Notes: generated from the sequence alone by a model not told the origin. A stretch of 64,000 nucleotides of DNA from Chitinimonas taiwanensis DSM 18899 (GCF_900119825.1 NZ_FPKR01000015.1:1-64000), one strand, 5' to 3'. Shown: positions 8,614-19,077, counted from the stretch's first letter. Numbers and translations are program-made.

Positions 8614-11600
8614 ATGCCCACGTCGACTTTCTCGCTGTCCTGCTCGCGCTTTTGCCTGCACCTGTTGCGCTGCCTGCTGGCGGCCTGCCTGTGCAGTGCG
8701 CTGCTGGCCGCGCCCGTGCCGGTGCTGGAAGTGGGCCAGATGGACACCACGCCGATCTCGCTGCAGCCCCATCTGGGCGTGTTGGAGGACCGCAGCCAGC
8801 AGCTGGTATTCGCCGATGTGCTGGACAAACACCGCAGTGGTGCCTTTCAGGTGCAGGTCGGCAAGGGCGATGGGCTGAATTTCGGCCTGACCAAGAGCGT
8901 GATCTGGCTGAGCCTGACCCTGCGCAATAGCAGTGCGCTGCCGGTGGAGCGGCTGATCGATATTGCCTACGCCCACCACGACCAGATCACCTTGTTCCAG
9001 CCCGAGGCCGGTAGCTATACCAGCCTGCGCAGCGGCGGTGAGCTGCCGTTCACCGCCCGGCCGTATCGGCATCGCTTCTTTGCACTGCCGGTATCGCTGC
9101 CCGCGCAGAGCGAGCGCACCTACTTCCTGCGTCTGCAGTCGGACAGCTCGATGGATATTCCGGCCAAGCTGTGGACCAAGCCGGCCTTTGAGCAATACCA
9201 GCGCACCGACTATATGGGCCAGGCTTGGTATTTCGGCATGGTGATGGCCATGGGCCTGTTCAATCTGCTGCTCTTCCTGGCCCTGCGCGACCGCTCCTAT
9301 CTGCTGTATGTGGGCTTTGTCAGCTTCGCCGCATTGTCGCTGGCCAGTTACAACGGCGTGGCCTTCGAATTCCTCTGGCCCGATTCGCCGCACTGGGCCA
9401 AGCCGTCCACGATGATCTTCTTCGCGCTGACCAATCTGATGCTGCTGCTGTTCATGCGCAATCTTTTGGACACCGCGCGTTATGTGCCCAGGTTCGACAA
9501 GGCGCTACTTGGCTTCGTGGCGCTGAACCCGCTGCAGATCCTCGGGCTGCTGTTTGCGTTCAGCGCGACCTTGCCCTGGGCGATCTTCATCGATTCGCTG
9601 ACCATGCTGGTGGTGCTGGGTACCGGCATCGCCTGCCTGCTCAAACGCCAGCGCAGCGCCAAGTACTTCGTGGCCGCCTTCACCGTGCTGCTCTTGGCCG
9701 CCGCCATGACCGGCCTGCGCAGCTTTGGCCTGTTGCCCACCAATTTCATTACCGTGAATGGCATGCAGTTCGGCTCGGCGCTGGAAATGCTGCTGCTGGC
9801 CTTTGCCCTGGCCGACCGCTTCAATGCGGTGCGCATCGAGAAGGAAAAGGCCCAGGCCGAGGCGCTGGCGGTGAACCTCGAGCTGGTGGAAACGTTGCAA
9901 TCGTCGGAAAAGAACCTGGAAGAGCGCGTTGAGCAGCGCACGCGCGAGCTGAGCGAGGCGAATGACCGCCTGCAGGAACAGGAGCTGGCGCTGCGCCACG
10001 CCATGCAGGTGGCCGAGGATGCCTCGCGCATGAAGTCGGAATTCCTGGCCAATATGAGCCACGAGATCCGCACCCCGATGAATGCGGTGATCGGCATGGC
10101 CTTCCTGGCCCTGAAGACCGAGCTGAGCGCCAAGCAGCGCGACTATGTGAGCAAGATCCACAATGCTGGCAACTCGCTGTTGGCGGTGATCAATGATGTG
10201 CTCGACTTCACCAAGATCGAGGCGGGCAAGCTGGATATGGAGCAGGTCGAGTTCTCGCTCGACGAGGTACTGGCCAATGTGGCCACGGTGACCGCACAGA
10301 AGGCGCAGGACAAGCAGCTCGAATACCTGTTCCAGATTCCGCCCGAGATTCCGCGCCGGTTGGTGGGCGACCCGCTGCGCCTTGGCCAGGTGCTGATCAA
10401 TCTGGCCAATAACGCAATCAAATTCACCGAGCAGGGCGAAATCCACCTGAGCTGCCGACTGCTCAGGCAGGCGCATGGTGAGGTGGTGCTGGAATTCGCC
10501 GTGCGTGATACCGGCATCGGCATGAGCGCCGAGCAGGCGGCGCTGCTGTTCCAACCGTTCACCCAGGCCGATGGCTCGACCACGCGCAAATATGGTGGCA
10601 CCGGCCTTGGCCTCGCCATCTGTAAGCGGCTGGTGAATATGATGGGCGGCGAGATTGGCCTCGATAGCCTACCAGGCAAGGGTTCGACCTTCCGCTTCAG
10701 CGCCAGCTTCGGCCTGGTGCAGGGCGCGCAGCCAGCCGTGACGGATGCCGCACAGGCCTGGCAGGGCAAGCGCGCGCTGGTGGCAGACGACAACCCGGTG
10801 GCCTGCGAAATCCTCGTCGATGCGCTGAGCACGCTGGGCATGCAGGCCGATGTGGCGCGCGATGGCGCCGAGGCGCTGCTGGCCATCCATGATGCCGACC
10901 ATGGCAAGCCCTACGATGTGGTGTTCTGCGACTGGAAGATGCCGCAGCTGGATGGGGTGGAGGTGGCCCAGTTCGTACAGAAGGCCCAGCTGCGCCATAC
11001 GCCGCGCATGATCTTGGTCAGTGCCTTTGGCCGCGACGAGGTGCGCCAGCATGTGGAAGACATCGTCATTGATGCCATCCTGACCAAGCCGATCAATCTG
11101 GTCAGCCTGACCGAGACCCTGCAGCCGCTGCTGCTCAAGCAGCCGGTGTCGGTTGCGCCGCAGCCCGTACACGGTGCTGCGCCGCGCTGGACAGGTCAGC
11201 GCGTGCTGTTGGCTGAGGACAATGAGATCAATCAACAGATTGCCGTCGAGCTGCTGGAGAGCGAAGGTCTACAGGTCGAGGTGGCGCAGACCGGGCGCGA
11301 AGCGCTGACCCTGCTGCAGACCCAGCCGGCCGACTACTACCAGCTGGTGCTGATGGATGTGCAGATGCCCGATATGGACGGGCATGAGGCCACCCGCCAG
11401 ATACGCAGCCAGCCGCGTTTTGACGCCTTGCCCATCCTGGCCATGACCGCGCATGCGATGGTCGAGGAGCGAGAGCGTTGCCTGCGCGAAGGTATGCAGG
11501 ACTGCATCACCAAGCCGATCGACCCCTTGCGCATGTTCCAGACCCTGGATAAATGGCTGCAGCAGGGTGCCAGCCCGGCTGCGGAGGTGCCATCGCCTGC

Positions 11601-11967
11601 GGCCGAGCCTGAGGCGGACGGCGAGCTAGCCGGCTTCGACACCGAGGGTGCGCTGCGCCGCATGGGCGGCCGGCTGGAGTTCTACCACCGCATGTTGGCC
11701 AAGCTGCCTAAGGCGCTTGGCCAGACCAGTGCCCAGCTGCATGCGGCATTGGCCGAGGGCGACCGCAGCACGGCCGAGCGCGTCGTGCACACGGCGGTGG
11801 GCGTCGCCGCCAATGTGGGCGCCACCGAGCTGACCGAGTGCGCGCGCACGCTCGAATACGCGCTGCACGATGGCCAGGAAAGCGCCGAGCAGATTGCCGC
11901 TTTCGATCAATGTCTGGCCCGTGTGCTGGCCCAGATTGGCCAGCGCTTCCCGGCTGCGGTCAGCTAG
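8614..11967 (+). CDS. Hybrid sensor histidine kinase (7TMR-DISM, HisKA, HATPase, two REC, Hpt)
   Basis: About 1117 residues. Order: signal/anchor segment, extracytoplasmic DISMED2 domain (about 40-190), seven-TM DISM module (about 200-410), coiled coil, HisKA with H483 in the [15 protein letters not shown] box, HATPase with DTGIGM and GGTGLGLAI boxes, receiver 1 (acceptor D773), receiver 2 (acceptor D915 in [11 protein letters not shown]) and a C-terminal Hpt-like domain (H1059). The DISM module is thought to sense carbohydrates or other extracellular ligands. The Hpt box reads HTAVG instead of the usual HxxKG, so phosphotransfer may be weakened. Divergent from the GMC operon. The ATG at 8614 is preferred over 8530 because it puts the signal segment near the N-terminus. 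Confidence 0.9.
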   Translation: MPTSTFSLSCSRFCLHLLRCLLAACLCSALLAAPVPVLEVGQMDTTPISLQPHLGVLEDRSQQLVFADVLDKHRSGAFQVQVGKGDGLNFGLTKSVIWLSLTLRNSSALPVERLIDIAYAHHDQITLFQPEAGSYTSLRSGGELPFTARPYRHRFFALPVSLPAQSERTYFLRLQSDSSMDIPAKLWTKPAFEQYQRTDYMGQAWYFGMVMAMGLFNLLLFLALRDRSYLLYVGFVSFAALSLASYNGVAFEFLWPDSPHWAKPSTMIFFALTNLMLLLFMRNLLDTARYVPRFDKALLGFVALNPLQILGLLFAFSATLPWAIFIDSLTMLVVLGTGIACLLKRQRSAKYFVAAFTVLLLAAAMTGLRSFGLLPTNFITVNGMQFGSALEMLLLAFALADRFNAVRIEKEKAQAEALAVNLELVETLQSSEKNLEERVEQRTRELSEANDRLQEQELALRHAMQVAEDASRMKSEFLANMSHEIRTPMNAVIGMAFLALKTELSAKQRDYVSKIHNAGNSLLAVINDVLDFTKIEAGKLDMEQVEFSLDEVLANVATVTAQKAQDKQLEYLFQIPPEIPRRLVGDPLRLGQVLINLANNAIKFTEQGEIHLSCRLLRQAHGEVVLEFAVRDTGIGMSAEQAALLFQPFTQADGSTTRKYGGTGLGLAICKRLVNMMGGEIGLDSLPGKGSTFRFSASFGLVQGAQPAVTDAAQAWQGKRALVADDNPVACEILVDALSTLGMQADVARDGAEALLAIHDADHGKPYDVVFCDWKMPQLDGVEVAQFVQKAQLRHTPRMILVSAFGRDEVRQHVEDIVIDAILTKPINLVSLTETLQPLLLKQPVSVAPQPVHGAAPRWTGQRVLLAEDNEINQQIAVELLESEGLQVEVAQTGREALTLLQTQPADYYQLVLMDVQMPDMDGHEATRQIRSQPRFDALPILAMTAHAMVEERERCLREGMQDCITKPIDPLRMFQTLDKWLQQGASPAAEVPSPAAEPEADGELAGFDTEGALRRMGGRLEFYHRMLAKLPKALGQTSAQLHAALAEGDRSTAERVVHTAVGVAANVGATELTECARTLEYALHDGQESAEQIAAFDQCLARVLAQIGQRFPAAVS

Positions 11968-12292
11968 GGGCGGCTTGTTGCGCCGCGCGCGGCGGAGCGG
12001 CGGCCTAGCTTGACGGCGCCACCGGCCGGCGCGCAGACTGGCGCCTCTTTCACCCACCCACAGGAGACGACCATGGATAGATTTGACCTTGCCCTCCTGT
12101 CGGCCGTCTAGGCGCCTCGCCGCCCGCGCTTGATCTTCCCGCCCGCCATCCTGGTCGGGCCCTGTTTCTCCCAAGCCAGACGCGTGTTTGCCGCTGCCCG
12201 CGGCCGACCTCCCGTTTTTCCGTGCCATGCGCTGCTTGCGCCATGGCGATGCCGACGCACGCGTCGGCCACGTGATCTGGATAGAGAGAATC
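11968..12292 (+). promoter_or_regulatory. Leader region upstream of rsgA
   Basis: This 325-bp interval between the kinase and rsgA contains a well-formed mini-gene (12073-12111, see separate entry) and, just before the rsgA ribosome-binding site, a GC-rich hairpin (GCCGACGC pairing with GCGTCGGC at about 12251-12268). Together they resemble an attenuation-type leader, but no published leader class is recognised. No T run follows the hairpin. Confidence 0.35.
12073..12111 (+). CDS. Possible 12-residue leader peptide
   Basis: An ATG is preceded by AGGAGA at good spacing and encodes MDRFDLALLSAV before a TAG stop. The strong ribosome-binding site, which is better than those of several full genes nearby, is the main support. 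Its position 180 bp before rsgA suggests a regulatory leader rather than a functional protein. It has no runs of one amino acid that would point to a specific attenuation signal. Confidence 0.4.
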   Translation: MDRFDLALLSAV

Positions 12293-13366
12293 ATGCACGC
12301 ATTCGATTTTGACGCCCTGCACCGTCTGGGCCTGAATCAAACCCTGGCTGCGCAATGGCTGAGCAGCCCGGCTGCCGACCATAGCCAGTTGATGCGAATT
12401 ACCGAGCTGCAGCGCGATTGCCTGCAGCTGCACGATGGCAGGGATGAGTACCCGGCCCGCGCCCTGCCCGCCCTGCAGGCCAGCCTGCACGAGGCAGGCA
12501 GCGGTCTGGCGGTCGGCGACTGGGTGGCCGTAGAAGCTCATGCCCACGATGAACTGTGGGTGGCCGAGCGGCTGGCACCGAGCACCCATCTGGCGCGGCG
12601 CGCCAATGATGGGCGGCGCCAGCCGCTGGCCAGCAATATCGACACCGCCCTGCTGGTGATGGGGCTAGACCATGATTTCAATCTGCGCCGCATGGAGCGC
12701 TATCTGGCCCTAGTACAGGCAGCTGGGGTGATGGGTGTGGTGGTGCTGACCAAGGCCGATATCGGCCAGGACGTGGAAGCGCGCATGGCCGAGCTGCACC
12801 GGCGTCTGCCGCGCAGCGTGCCCGCCTATGCGCTGAATGGGCTGGACGAGGCCGCGCGCGCTGATCTGGCGCCCTGGCTGGGCCTGGGCCAGACCCTGGT
12901 GCTGCTCGGCTCCTCGGGCGCCGGCAAATCCACGCTGACCAATACCCTGAGCGGCAGCGCGCTGCAGTCCACCGGCGGAGTAAGGCGTGGCGATGGGCGT
13001 GGTCGGCATACCACCACGGCGCGCTCGCTGCATTTCTGCCTGGATGGTGCATGCATCATCGATACGCCCGGTCTGCGCACCTGGCGCCCCGATGCGGATG
13101 CCGACAGCCTGGCTGCCACCTTCGAGGATATCGAGGCGCTGGCCCGGCATTGCCACTTCCGCGACTGCCAGCACGAGGACGAGCCGGGCTGCGCGGTGCG
13201 TGAGGTGGTGCCGGCCGACCGCCTGCTTAACTACCACAAGCTATTGCGCGAGGTGCGCCGCAGCCAGCAGACCCCGCTAGAGCGCAAGGCGCAACAGGCC
13301 AAGTGGAAGGTGATCGGCAAGGCCGGCAAGCAACGCTCGCAGGACAAGCGCCGGGGTGAGCGATGA
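12293..13366 (+). CDS. rsgA: Ribosome small-subunit-dependent GTPase A (RsgA/YjeQ family)
   Basis: The 357-residue protein has an N-terminal OB-like region, a circularly permuted GTPase domain (TKAD before the P-loop, then GSSGAGKSTLTN at about 206 and DTPGLR at about 263) and a C-terminal zinc-knuckle segment (CHFRDCQHEDEPGC). Family members hydrolyse GTP on the 30S subunit during its late maturation. The sequence looks like the longer paralogous branch rather than classical E. coli RsgA (GQSGVGKS), so a second copy may exist elsewhere. The ATG at 12293 follows GAGAGA. The stop overlaps the next start (ATGA), indicating translational coupling. Confidence 0.85.
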   Translation: MHAFDFDALHRLGLNQTLAAQWLSSPAADHSQLMRITELQRDCLQLHDGRDEYPARALPALQASLHEAGSGLAVGDWVAVEAHAHDELWVAERLAPSTHLARRANDGRRQPLASNIDTALLVMGLDHDFNLRRMERYLALVQAAGVMGVVVLTKADIGQDVEARMAELHRRLPRSVPAYALNGLDEAARADLAPWLGLGQTLVLLGSSGAGKSTLTNTLSGSALQSTGGVRRGDGRGRHTTTARSLHFCLDGACIIDTPGLRTWRPDADADSLAATFEDIEALARHCHFRDCQHEDEPGCAVREVVPADRLLNYHKLLREVRRSQQTPLERKAQQAKWKVIGKAGKQRSQDKRRGER

Positions 13367-13803
13367 GCGCGGATGGGCTGCACGGCGAGCAGGCCGATAC
13401 GGTAGTGGCCGAGGTGGAGGCGGCCATGCTGGCCTTCAACCAGGCTCAGCTGGGTCCGCAGGCCGCACAGCGCTATGTGCTGGCCCGTTACGCTGCGCAG
13501 GGCGATTTGCTGGCAGGTCTGGTGGCCTGGTCTTACTGGAACTGCCTGTACATCGACCAGCTATGGGTGCATGAAGCGGCGCGTGGGCGCGGTCTGGGAC
13601 GGGCGCTGATGGACGAGGCGGAAGCGCTGTCCTTGCGCCTGGGGCTGGCCGGGCTGCGTCTGGAAACCTTCAGCTTTGCCGCGCTGGGCTTTTATCGCCG
13701 CCTCGGCTACCAGGAATACGGCCATTTGCACGGCATGCCGCGCGGCGTAGGGCGCCATTACCTGTGCAAATGGCTGCGGGACGCGCCAGTAGCGAGGGCC
13801 TAG
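13363..13803 (+). CDS. GNAT family N-acetyltransferase
   Basis: A 146-residue single-domain GNAT. The acetyl-CoA-binding loop is RGRGLGRALM (residues about 72-81), preceded by the beta-4 strand LYIDQLWV and followed by the FYRRLGYQEYG motif B. Its start codon overlaps the rsgA stop by 4 bp. The gene ends head-to-head on the PilZ gene, the two stop codons sharing bases. Substrate unknown. Confidence 0.85.
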   Translation: MSADGLHGEQADTVVAEVEAAMLAFNQAQLGPQAAQRYVLARYAAQGDLLAGLVAWSYWNCLYIDQLWVHEAARGRGLGRALMDEAEALSLRLGLAGLRLETFSFAALGFYRRLGYQEYGHLHGMPRGVGRHYLCKWLRDAPVARA

Positions 13804-14207
13804 TCGGCGGGATGCAGGCGCGCCAGGCGCTTGCGTTCCGCCTGCAGGATGTAGCGCTGGATCAGCTGCTGGGCCGGCACGGTCAGGGCCAGGAACTGGG
13901 CGCCGCTGCGCACCGTGCGTATGCCATTGCGCAGTTGCACATCCTGCACGGCGCGGATCTCGATATTCGCCAGCAGCACGCCGGCCTGGGGCAACTCGAT
14001 GCGTACTCCGTGGTAGCGCACGCCAGGGCGCAGCAGCAGGCCGGGGATATAGCCGAGGATGCCGATGCCTCCCTCGCTGAGATCGATCAGGTCGATCTCC
14101 TGCACCTCGTCCGGCAGGGCGATCTGGCAGCTCAGCGCCTCCACCTCCTGGGTCAGCAGGCGGTAGTGGGCACGTCTTTGTTCGGCAGGTGCGGTGGACA
14201 CGGACAT
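13800..14207 (-). CDS. PilZ domain protein (predicted c-di-GMP receptor)
   Basis: A 135-residue protein consisting of one PilZ domain. Both nucleotide-binding motifs are present: RxxxR in RRAHYR near residue 13 and DxSxxG in DLSEGGIG near residue 43. It should therefore bind cyclic di-GMP, as in YcgR-like proteins, but lacks a YcgR-N domain. The start is the ATG at 14207 with AGAGGGAG upstream; a TTG two codons earlier is less likely. It could respond to diguanylate cyclases such as the one at the right edge. Confidence 0.85.
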   Translation of the reverse strand: MSVSTAPAEQRRAHYRLLTQEVEALSCQIALPDEVQEIDLIDLSEGGIGILGYIPGLLLRPGVRYHGVRIELPQAGVLLANIEIRAVQDVQLRNGIRTVRSGAQFLALTVPAQQLIQRYILQAERKRLARLHPAD

Positions 14208-14412
14208 CGGCAAGCTCCCTCTGCAAGGCTGTCGCGATTGTAGTAGAGCGCTACGCCTTGCTGCCGCTTTTCTCGTCTCCGTCTGGATCGCGGCCTAGGC
14301 GTAGCGTGGCCGTGTAACAGCTGCTTGCAAATACGCGGGGCTGGCAAACAATCGGACATGTTTGCGAAACGGTGGCAGACGATGCTGCGGCCTGTCTACT
14401 CAGGAGCCCAAT

Positions 14413-14655
14413 ATGAAACCCAACATCCTTCTCTGTGCCTGCCTGCTGCTCAACCCACTCTGGGCCGCCGATACCCGCCCTGGCCCGGGCATGCCTCCGC
14501 CCCCATTGGATACCGCCGCCTGTGCCGCCAAGACTGCTGGTACCACTGTGCAGATCACCAGCCCGGATGGGCGCAGCATCAAAGCGACCTGCGTGCTGGT
14601 GGCGCTGCCCGATCGCCCGGCCGGACCACCGCCGGTCGGGCCTACCCAGCAGTAA
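14413..14655 (+). CDS. Small secreted protein of unknown function
   Basis: An 80-residue product with a short signal peptide (LLCACLLLNPLWA, cleavage near residue 18) and a mature part rich in proline at both ends, with two cysteines that could form a disulfide. AGGAG precedes the ATG and a strong terminator follows at 14668, so it is probably a genuine monocistronic gene. No family recognised. Confidence 0.6.
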   Translation: MKPNILLCACLLLNPLWAADTRPGPGMPPPPLDTAACAAKTAGTTVQITSPDGRSIKATCVLVALPDRPAGPPPVGPTQQ

Positions 14656-14667
14656 GTGCCCAGCAAT

Positions 14668-14694
14668 AAGCCGCTCGAAAGAGCGGCTTTTTCT
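14668..14694 (+). terminator. Intrinsic terminator
   Basis: A 9-bp stem AAGCCGCTC/GAGCGGCTT with a GAAA tetraloop and a T-rich tail ends the small secreted protein gene. The A-rich 5' side may also help terminate the convergent chemoreceptor gene. Confidence 0.85.
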
Positions 14695-14712
14695 TGTGAC
14701 CAGGTCGCCGGA

Positions 14713-16329
14713 CTAGAGCCGGAAGCGCGCCACAGCCTGCTCGAGTTCGCCGGCCAGGCGTTCCAGCTCATCTACCGTGCTACTGCTGCGTCCGATGGCG
14801 AGGTTGGTGCTCTCGGTCATCTGGGCGATCTGTTCGAGGTTCTGCGCAATCGACTGGCTGGCGCTAGTCTGCTCGCGATAGATGGCGGCCAGTTCGCTCA
14901 GCTCGCTGCTGGTATTGCCCGAGCCGGTCTTCAGCTCGGCCAGCGCCGGCAGCAATGCACGCACGGTTTCCGCGCCATGGGCAACCTGGGTACTGCTCTG
15001 GCGCATCGCGCCGGCGGCCTGGCCGGTTTCGCGCTGAATCGAGTCGAGCGCGCCCATGATGTCGGTGGTGGCCGAAGAAGTCTTTTCGGCTAGCTTGCGT
15101 ACCTCGTCGGCCACCACGGCAAAGCCGCGCCCCTGCTCGCCGGCCCGCGCGGCCTCGATGGCAGCATTCAGGGCGAGCAGATTGGTCTGGTCGGCAATCT
15201 CGCGAATGGTGGCGGCGATGCTGCCTATGCTGTGCGCGTGCGCTTCCAACCGGTCTATGGTGGCCTGGCTTTCACGCACGGCCTCGGCGGCGCGGCCGAT
15301 CTCGGCGCTTGCGCTATTGGCCTGAGCTGCGCCCGATTCGGCCAGCTGCCAGCCACGTTCGGCCTCGCTGCGCACTTCGCCGCTGCGATTGGACACATGG
15401 TCAAAGCTCACCGTCATCTGCTCGACCGCTGCTGCGATCGAGGCGGTGGCCTCGCTTTGGCGTAGCGAGCCATCGCCGATCTCCCGGTAGGCGGCGCGCA
15501 GCGCATGGGCAGCCTTGTCGAGCTGATTACTTGAGGCGCCGATGGCGGCCATCATCTCGCGCAGCTGGGCGCGCATGGTTTCCAGCGCCTTGCCCAGCCG
15601 GCCCATCTCGCCTTTTTCAGGCAGCTGCACGGTCTGGTTCAGCTCGCCAGCGGCGATCTTGCCCGCCATGCGGATGGCGGCTTCGAGCGGGCCGAGCACC
15701 GAGCGCACGATGGCGATGGACAGCACAATGGCCAGCACGATGCCAATCAGCACCGCGGCGCCCAGCACACCCTGCAGGCGGTTGCCCGCCGCGCTGGCGC
15801 GTTCATAGGCGAGTTTGGATTCCTCGCGCTGCAGGGCGATCCAGCTGCCCAGGGTCTGGGTGGTGTTCTCGAAGGCGCCACGCACCTTTTCGCGATAGGC
15901 CTGGCCGGCGGCCATCATATCGCCCTGCATGGCAATCGCTTCCATCTCCTGGCGCGCCGTCGCATACGCGGCATAGCTGGCGGCGAATTTGTCGCGGATG
16001 GCGGCTTCCTCGCCACTCAGCACAGCCTGCTCGGCCAGCGCGCTGCGCAAGGGGGCTTCCAGCGTGGCGATCTGATCGAAATGCTGCTTGGCCACATCAG
16101 GAAACGGCGCATCCAGCACCAGCAGCAAGGCGGCGCGCGCCTGGTGCAGCCGGTCCATCTGGTCGGCCAGGGCCACCACCGGCACCGTGCGCTTCTGGTA
16201 GATATCGGCCAGCTCGGCGTTGCCGCTGCGTATGCCGGCCATGCCGAGCAGACTCACGCCCAAGAGCAACAGCAGCAAGGTGGTGCAGAGCAGGGCCAGT
16301 CGGCTGCGGATCGAGAGCGAGGCGAACAT
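14713..16329 (-). CDS. Methyl-accepting chemotaxis protein
   Basis: A 538-residue transducer: N-terminal TM (about 10-32), periplasmic four-helix-bundle sensor (4HB_MCP type, about 33-185), second TM (about 190-212), HAMP (about 213-265) and cytoplasmic signalling domain. The hairpin tip contains the highly conserved [20 protein letters not shown] block. No CheR-binding pentapeptide is visible at the C-terminus (ends AVARFRL). The ATG at 16329 has CAGGAT upstream and puts the TM at the N-terminus; an 18-residue extension to 16383 is less likely. The ligand is unknown. Confidence 0.9.
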   Translation of the reverse strand: MFASLSIRSRLALLCTTLLLLLLGVSLLGMAGIRSGNAELADIYQKRTVPVVALADQMDRLHQARAALLLVLDAPFPDVAKQHFDQIATLEAPLRSALAEQAVLSGEEAAIRDKFAASYAAYATARQEMEAIAMQGDMMAAGQAYREKVRGAFENTTQTLGSWIALQREESKLAYERASAAGNRLQGVLGAAVLIGIVLAIVLSIAIVRSVLGPLEAAIRMAGKIAAGELNQTVQLPEKGEMGRLGKALETMRAQLREMMAAIGASSNQLDKAAHALRAAYREIGDGSLRQSEATASIAAAVEQMTVSFDHVSNRSGEVRSEAERGWQLAESGAAQANSASAEIGRAAEAVRESQATIDRLEAHAHSIGSIAATIREIADQTNLLALNAAIEAARAGEQGRGFAVVADEVRKLAEKTSSATTDIMGALDSIQRETGQAAGAMRQSSTQVAHGAETVRALLPALAELKTGSGNTSSELSELAAIYREQTSASQSIAQNLEQIAQMTESTNLAIGRSSSTVDELERLAGELEQAVARFRL

Positions 16330-16421
16330 GATGAAATCCTGATGAGCGGTGAGGGTATGATTCAAGCATAGCCGCTCGGGCAATGCATGCGCGGCGCCCT
16401 GATCTTGCTAGGGCCGCGCTC

Positions 16422-16452
16422 CAAAAAGAGACACCCCGCGCAAGGCGGGGTG
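16422..16452 (-). terminator. Intrinsic terminator of the porin gene
   Basis: An 8-bp stem CACCCCGC/GCGGGGTG (16432-16452) lies just after the porin stop on the minus strand. The adjacent plus-strand A run at 16423-16428 reads as T on the transcript. Confidence 0.75.
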
Positions 16453-16497
16453 CTGATGTGGCGGCCCGGTGTGCACCGAAGCCTGTGCTGCAACTGC

Positions 16498-17547
16498 TTA
16501 GAACAGGTGGATCAGACCAGTGGTCCAGGCGCTGTTCTTGCGCTCTCCAGCGGCTTGGCCAGCGGTGGTGCTCATCAGGCCACCGGCAGCCGAGTCATTA
16601 CGGGCGTAGCTGAACTCGGTGTAGACGATGCTGCGCTTGGACAGCGGGTAGTCCACACCCACAGCCAGGTAGCTGCCACCGGTGTTTTCGACATCATCGA
16701 TATCGCCAGCCTGGGTGAAGCCGATGCGGCCGGTCACGTCGCCAAACGGATGGGCGACCACGGCGATAAAGGTGTTGCGCTTGGCACCGTCGATATCGCT
16801 CAGGCGCACGGCGGCCTTCAGATTGGTACCGGTGGGCAGGGTGTAGCCAGCACCCAGCAGGTAGTTACGAATCTTCAGACCTTTGGACAGATATGCGCCA
16901 GTCTTTGGATCCTTCAGCGTCTTGGAACCGTTGCCAAACGATGCCGGCAGATCCTTCTGGTTCTCGAAGGCGAACACAGCGTTCAGCGGGCCGTTTTCGT
17001 AGGCCAGCGAGCCGATCAGCGCGTACGGCGAGATTTCGCTGTCCTTGCCTTCCATATCGCCGTACTGCAGCTTGCCGGTGAAGCCGTCCATGTTGACGGT
17101 TTCGTAGGCGATGCTGTCGTTCATGCGGTAGTAGGCGCCATCGATCAGCAGGCTGCTGATCATGGTCGAGTTGCCGTTGAAGCCGTCAAAGCCTTCCTGG
17201 GCCAGGTCGAAGTAGGTCTTGCCGCGGCCGAGCTTGACGGTACCGAAGTCACCCTTCAGACCGAGCCAGCCTTCACGGGAAGCGAAGCCGCTGGCGCCGG
17301 CATTGTCCATCGCAACAGCGCTTTCGATCTGGAAGAAGGCCTTGCTGCCATTGCCGAGCAGCTCTTCGCCCTTGAAGCCAATGCGCGAACCGGTGTCTTC
17401 CACCAGCAGCTTGTTGGTGTCGCCGTTGTCGGCAATGGTCAGGCCCAGCTGGGCGATACCGTACAGATTGACGGTGTTCTCGGCAGCTTGCACGGCCGGC
17501 ACGGCGAACAGGCCAGCCAGTACGGCGGCGATAGCAGTGTATTTCAT
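16498..17547 (-). CDS. Outer-membrane porin (Gram-negative general porin, neisserial/burkholderial type)
   Basis: The 349-residue precursor has a classical signal peptide (cleavage after AVQA). The mature start, NTVNLYGIAQLG, and the following SRIGFKGEELLGNGSKAFFQIE are typical of 16-stranded trimeric porins of beta-proteobacteria. The C-terminus ends in aromatic Phe (TTGLIHLF), the outer-membrane assembly signal. AGGAGC precedes the ATG at 17547. It is transcribed alone, with its own terminator, and the long upstream region suggests regulated, high expression. Confidence 0.92.
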   Translation of the reverse strand: MKYTAIAAVLAGLFAVPAVQAAENTVNLYGIAQLGLTIADNGDTNKLLVEDTGSRIGFKGEELLGNGSKAFFQIESAVAMDNAGASGFASREGWLGLKGDFGTVKLGRGKTYFDLAQEGFDGFNGNSTMISSLLIDGAYYRMNDSIAYETVNMDGFTGKLQYGDMEGKDSEISPYALIGSLAYENGPLNAVFAFENQKDLPASFGNGSKTLKDPKTGAYLSKGLKIRNYLLGAGYTLPTGTNLKAAVRLSDIDGAKRNTFIAVVAHPFGDVTGRIGFTQAGDIDDVENTGGSYLAVGVDYPLSKRSIVYTEFSYARNDSAAGGLMSTTAGQAAGERKNSAWTTGLIHLF

Positions 17548-18027
17548 GAACGATGCTCCTGATTTATCCGTTGTTGGTGTCTGCAGCCCGCTATCCCATT
17601 CTGGGATGCTGGTGCTGCATTGCAAAAAGCCAGCACATTGTTCGGCGCGGGCTTCGGGCACACGCATTGGGGAAAACCGCTGCAGACAAGTGTGAATTGG
17701 CGCGGAATGCAAATGACATATTTTGCTAATGTAGCCCGCAACTACTTGTTACAAGCGGGTTTCAGGCCACTTGGCCTGGCAGGAGTCCATCCGAGGACTG
17801 CGCGTGGAGCCAGGCCGTATTGCGGCAAAACTACCGAAAAATCTGTCGCAAATATGCGATGCACACCGGTATTTGCAGCAATGCTGCAACAGTGAGCTGC
17901 CAGTCATGCCGTGCTCGCAGTATCAGGGGGGGGAGGGAATGGGCTGGTAATTCCGCTCTGGGCGCCTATCTTGTCGTTCACGGGGTGTGGCCATCCGCTG
18001 CCGCACCGATATTGGAAGGAATGGCTT
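17548..18027. other. 480-bp divergent regulatory region
   Basis: The interval separates the porin and the metallo-beta-lactamase-fold gene. It contains a small perfect hairpin in the porin leader (TCCCATTCTGGGA, 17594-17606), an AT-rich patch around 17705-17735 suitable for promoters, and an eight-G run at 17926-17933 about 95 bp before the hydrolase start. No coding region is convincing. Confidence 0.4.
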
Positions 18028-19029
18028 ATGTCTGCGCCCCTGCGCCGAATCACCCAAGCCAGCCTGCTGGCGCTTGGCCTCAGTGCCGTCACCCTGGCCG
18101 TCGCCACCACCCAGCTCGCCCATGCTGCACCGCCTGAGCAGCAGCGCGTGCAGGTGCCGGGCTTCTATCGCATGGCGCTCGGTGACTTCGAAGTCACTGC
18201 CTTGTACGACGGCTATATCGACCTTGATCAGAAGATCCTCAAGCACACCAGCGCACGCGATCTGCAAAGCCTGCTGGCGCGCATGTTCATCGATACCAGC
18301 AAGGGCATGCAGACCGCCGTGAATGTCTATCTCGTGCACACCGGCAGCCAGCTGGTGCTAGTGGATGCAGGCGCAGCGCAGTGTTTCGGCCCCACGCTGG
18401 GCAATCTGCGCGCCAATATCGAGGCGGCCGGTTATCGGCTTGAGCAGGTAGATAGCGTGCTGCTCACCCATCTGCATGCCGATCATGCGTGTGGCCTGAG
18501 CACGCCGGATGGGCAGATGGCCTTTCCGAACGCCCAGGTCTGGGCGGCCCAGGCCGAGGCTGATTTCTGGCTGAGCGAGGCGGTGGCGGCCAAGGCGCCA
18601 GCCGAGGCACAGGGCTTCTTCAAGTTGGCGCGCCAGTCGGTGGCGCCCTATCAGGCGGCCGGGCGCTTCCATACCTTCAAGCCGGGCGAGAACCCGCTGC
18701 CCGCGCTGCGTGTCATGCCCACACCCGGTCATACGCCGGGGCATAGCAGCTTTCTGTTCAGCTCGAAGGCGCAGAGCCTGCTGGTGTGGGGCGATATCGT
18801 GCATAGCCATGCCAGCCAGTTCGCCCGGCCCGAGATCGCCATCGAGTTCGATATCGACAGCCAGCAGGCGGTGGCCACGCGCAAGCAGCTGTTCGCCGCT
18901 GCCAGTCGTGACAAGCTCTGGGTGGCCGGCGCCCACCTGCCTTTCCCCGGCCTTGGTCATGTCCGTGCCGAGGCCAAGGGCTATGCCTGGGTGCCGATCG
19001 AGTACGGTCCGCTACGCAGCGATCGTTGA
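18028..19029 (+). CDS. Exported MBL-fold metallo-hydrolase
   Basis: The 333-residue protein has a signal peptide (residues 1-35, cleavage near AHAA). Zinc ligands appear in HLHADHACG (residues about 151-159), GHTPGHSSF and a later GAHLPFPG. These are metallo-beta-lactamase-superfamily features; the layout is like N-acyl-homoserine-lactone lactonase/quinoprotein relay-like subgroup hydrolases rather than antibiotic-hydrolysing class B enzymes. The start at 18028 is fixed by GGAAGGA at 18014-18020. An intrinsic terminator follows. Substrate unknown. Confidence 0.85.
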   Translation: MSAPLRRITQASLLALGLSAVTLAVATTQLAHAAPPEQQRVQVPGFYRMALGDFEVTALYDGYIDLDQKILKHTSARDLQSLLARMFIDTSKGMQTAVNVYLVHTGSQLVLVDAGAAQCFGPTLGNLRANIEAAGYRLEQVDSVLLTHLHADHACGLSTPDGQMAFPNAQVWAAQAEADFWLSEAVAAKAPAEAQGFFKLARQSVAPYQAAGRFHTFKPGENPLPALRVMPTPGHTPGHSSFLFSSKAQSLLVWGDIVHSHASQFARPEIAIEFDIDSQQAVATRKQLFAAASRDKLWVAGAHLPFPGLGHVRAEAKGYAWVPIEYGPLRSDR

Positions 19030-19053
19030 GCCAGTCAGGGCCTACCCGCACAC

Positions 19054-19077
19054 AAGCCGCCGAAGGGCGGCTTTTTT
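19054..19077 (+). terminator. Intrinsic terminator
   Basis: An 8-bp stem AAGCCGCC/GGCGGCTT with a 4-nt loop and six T ends the MBL-fold gene. Confidence 0.85.
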
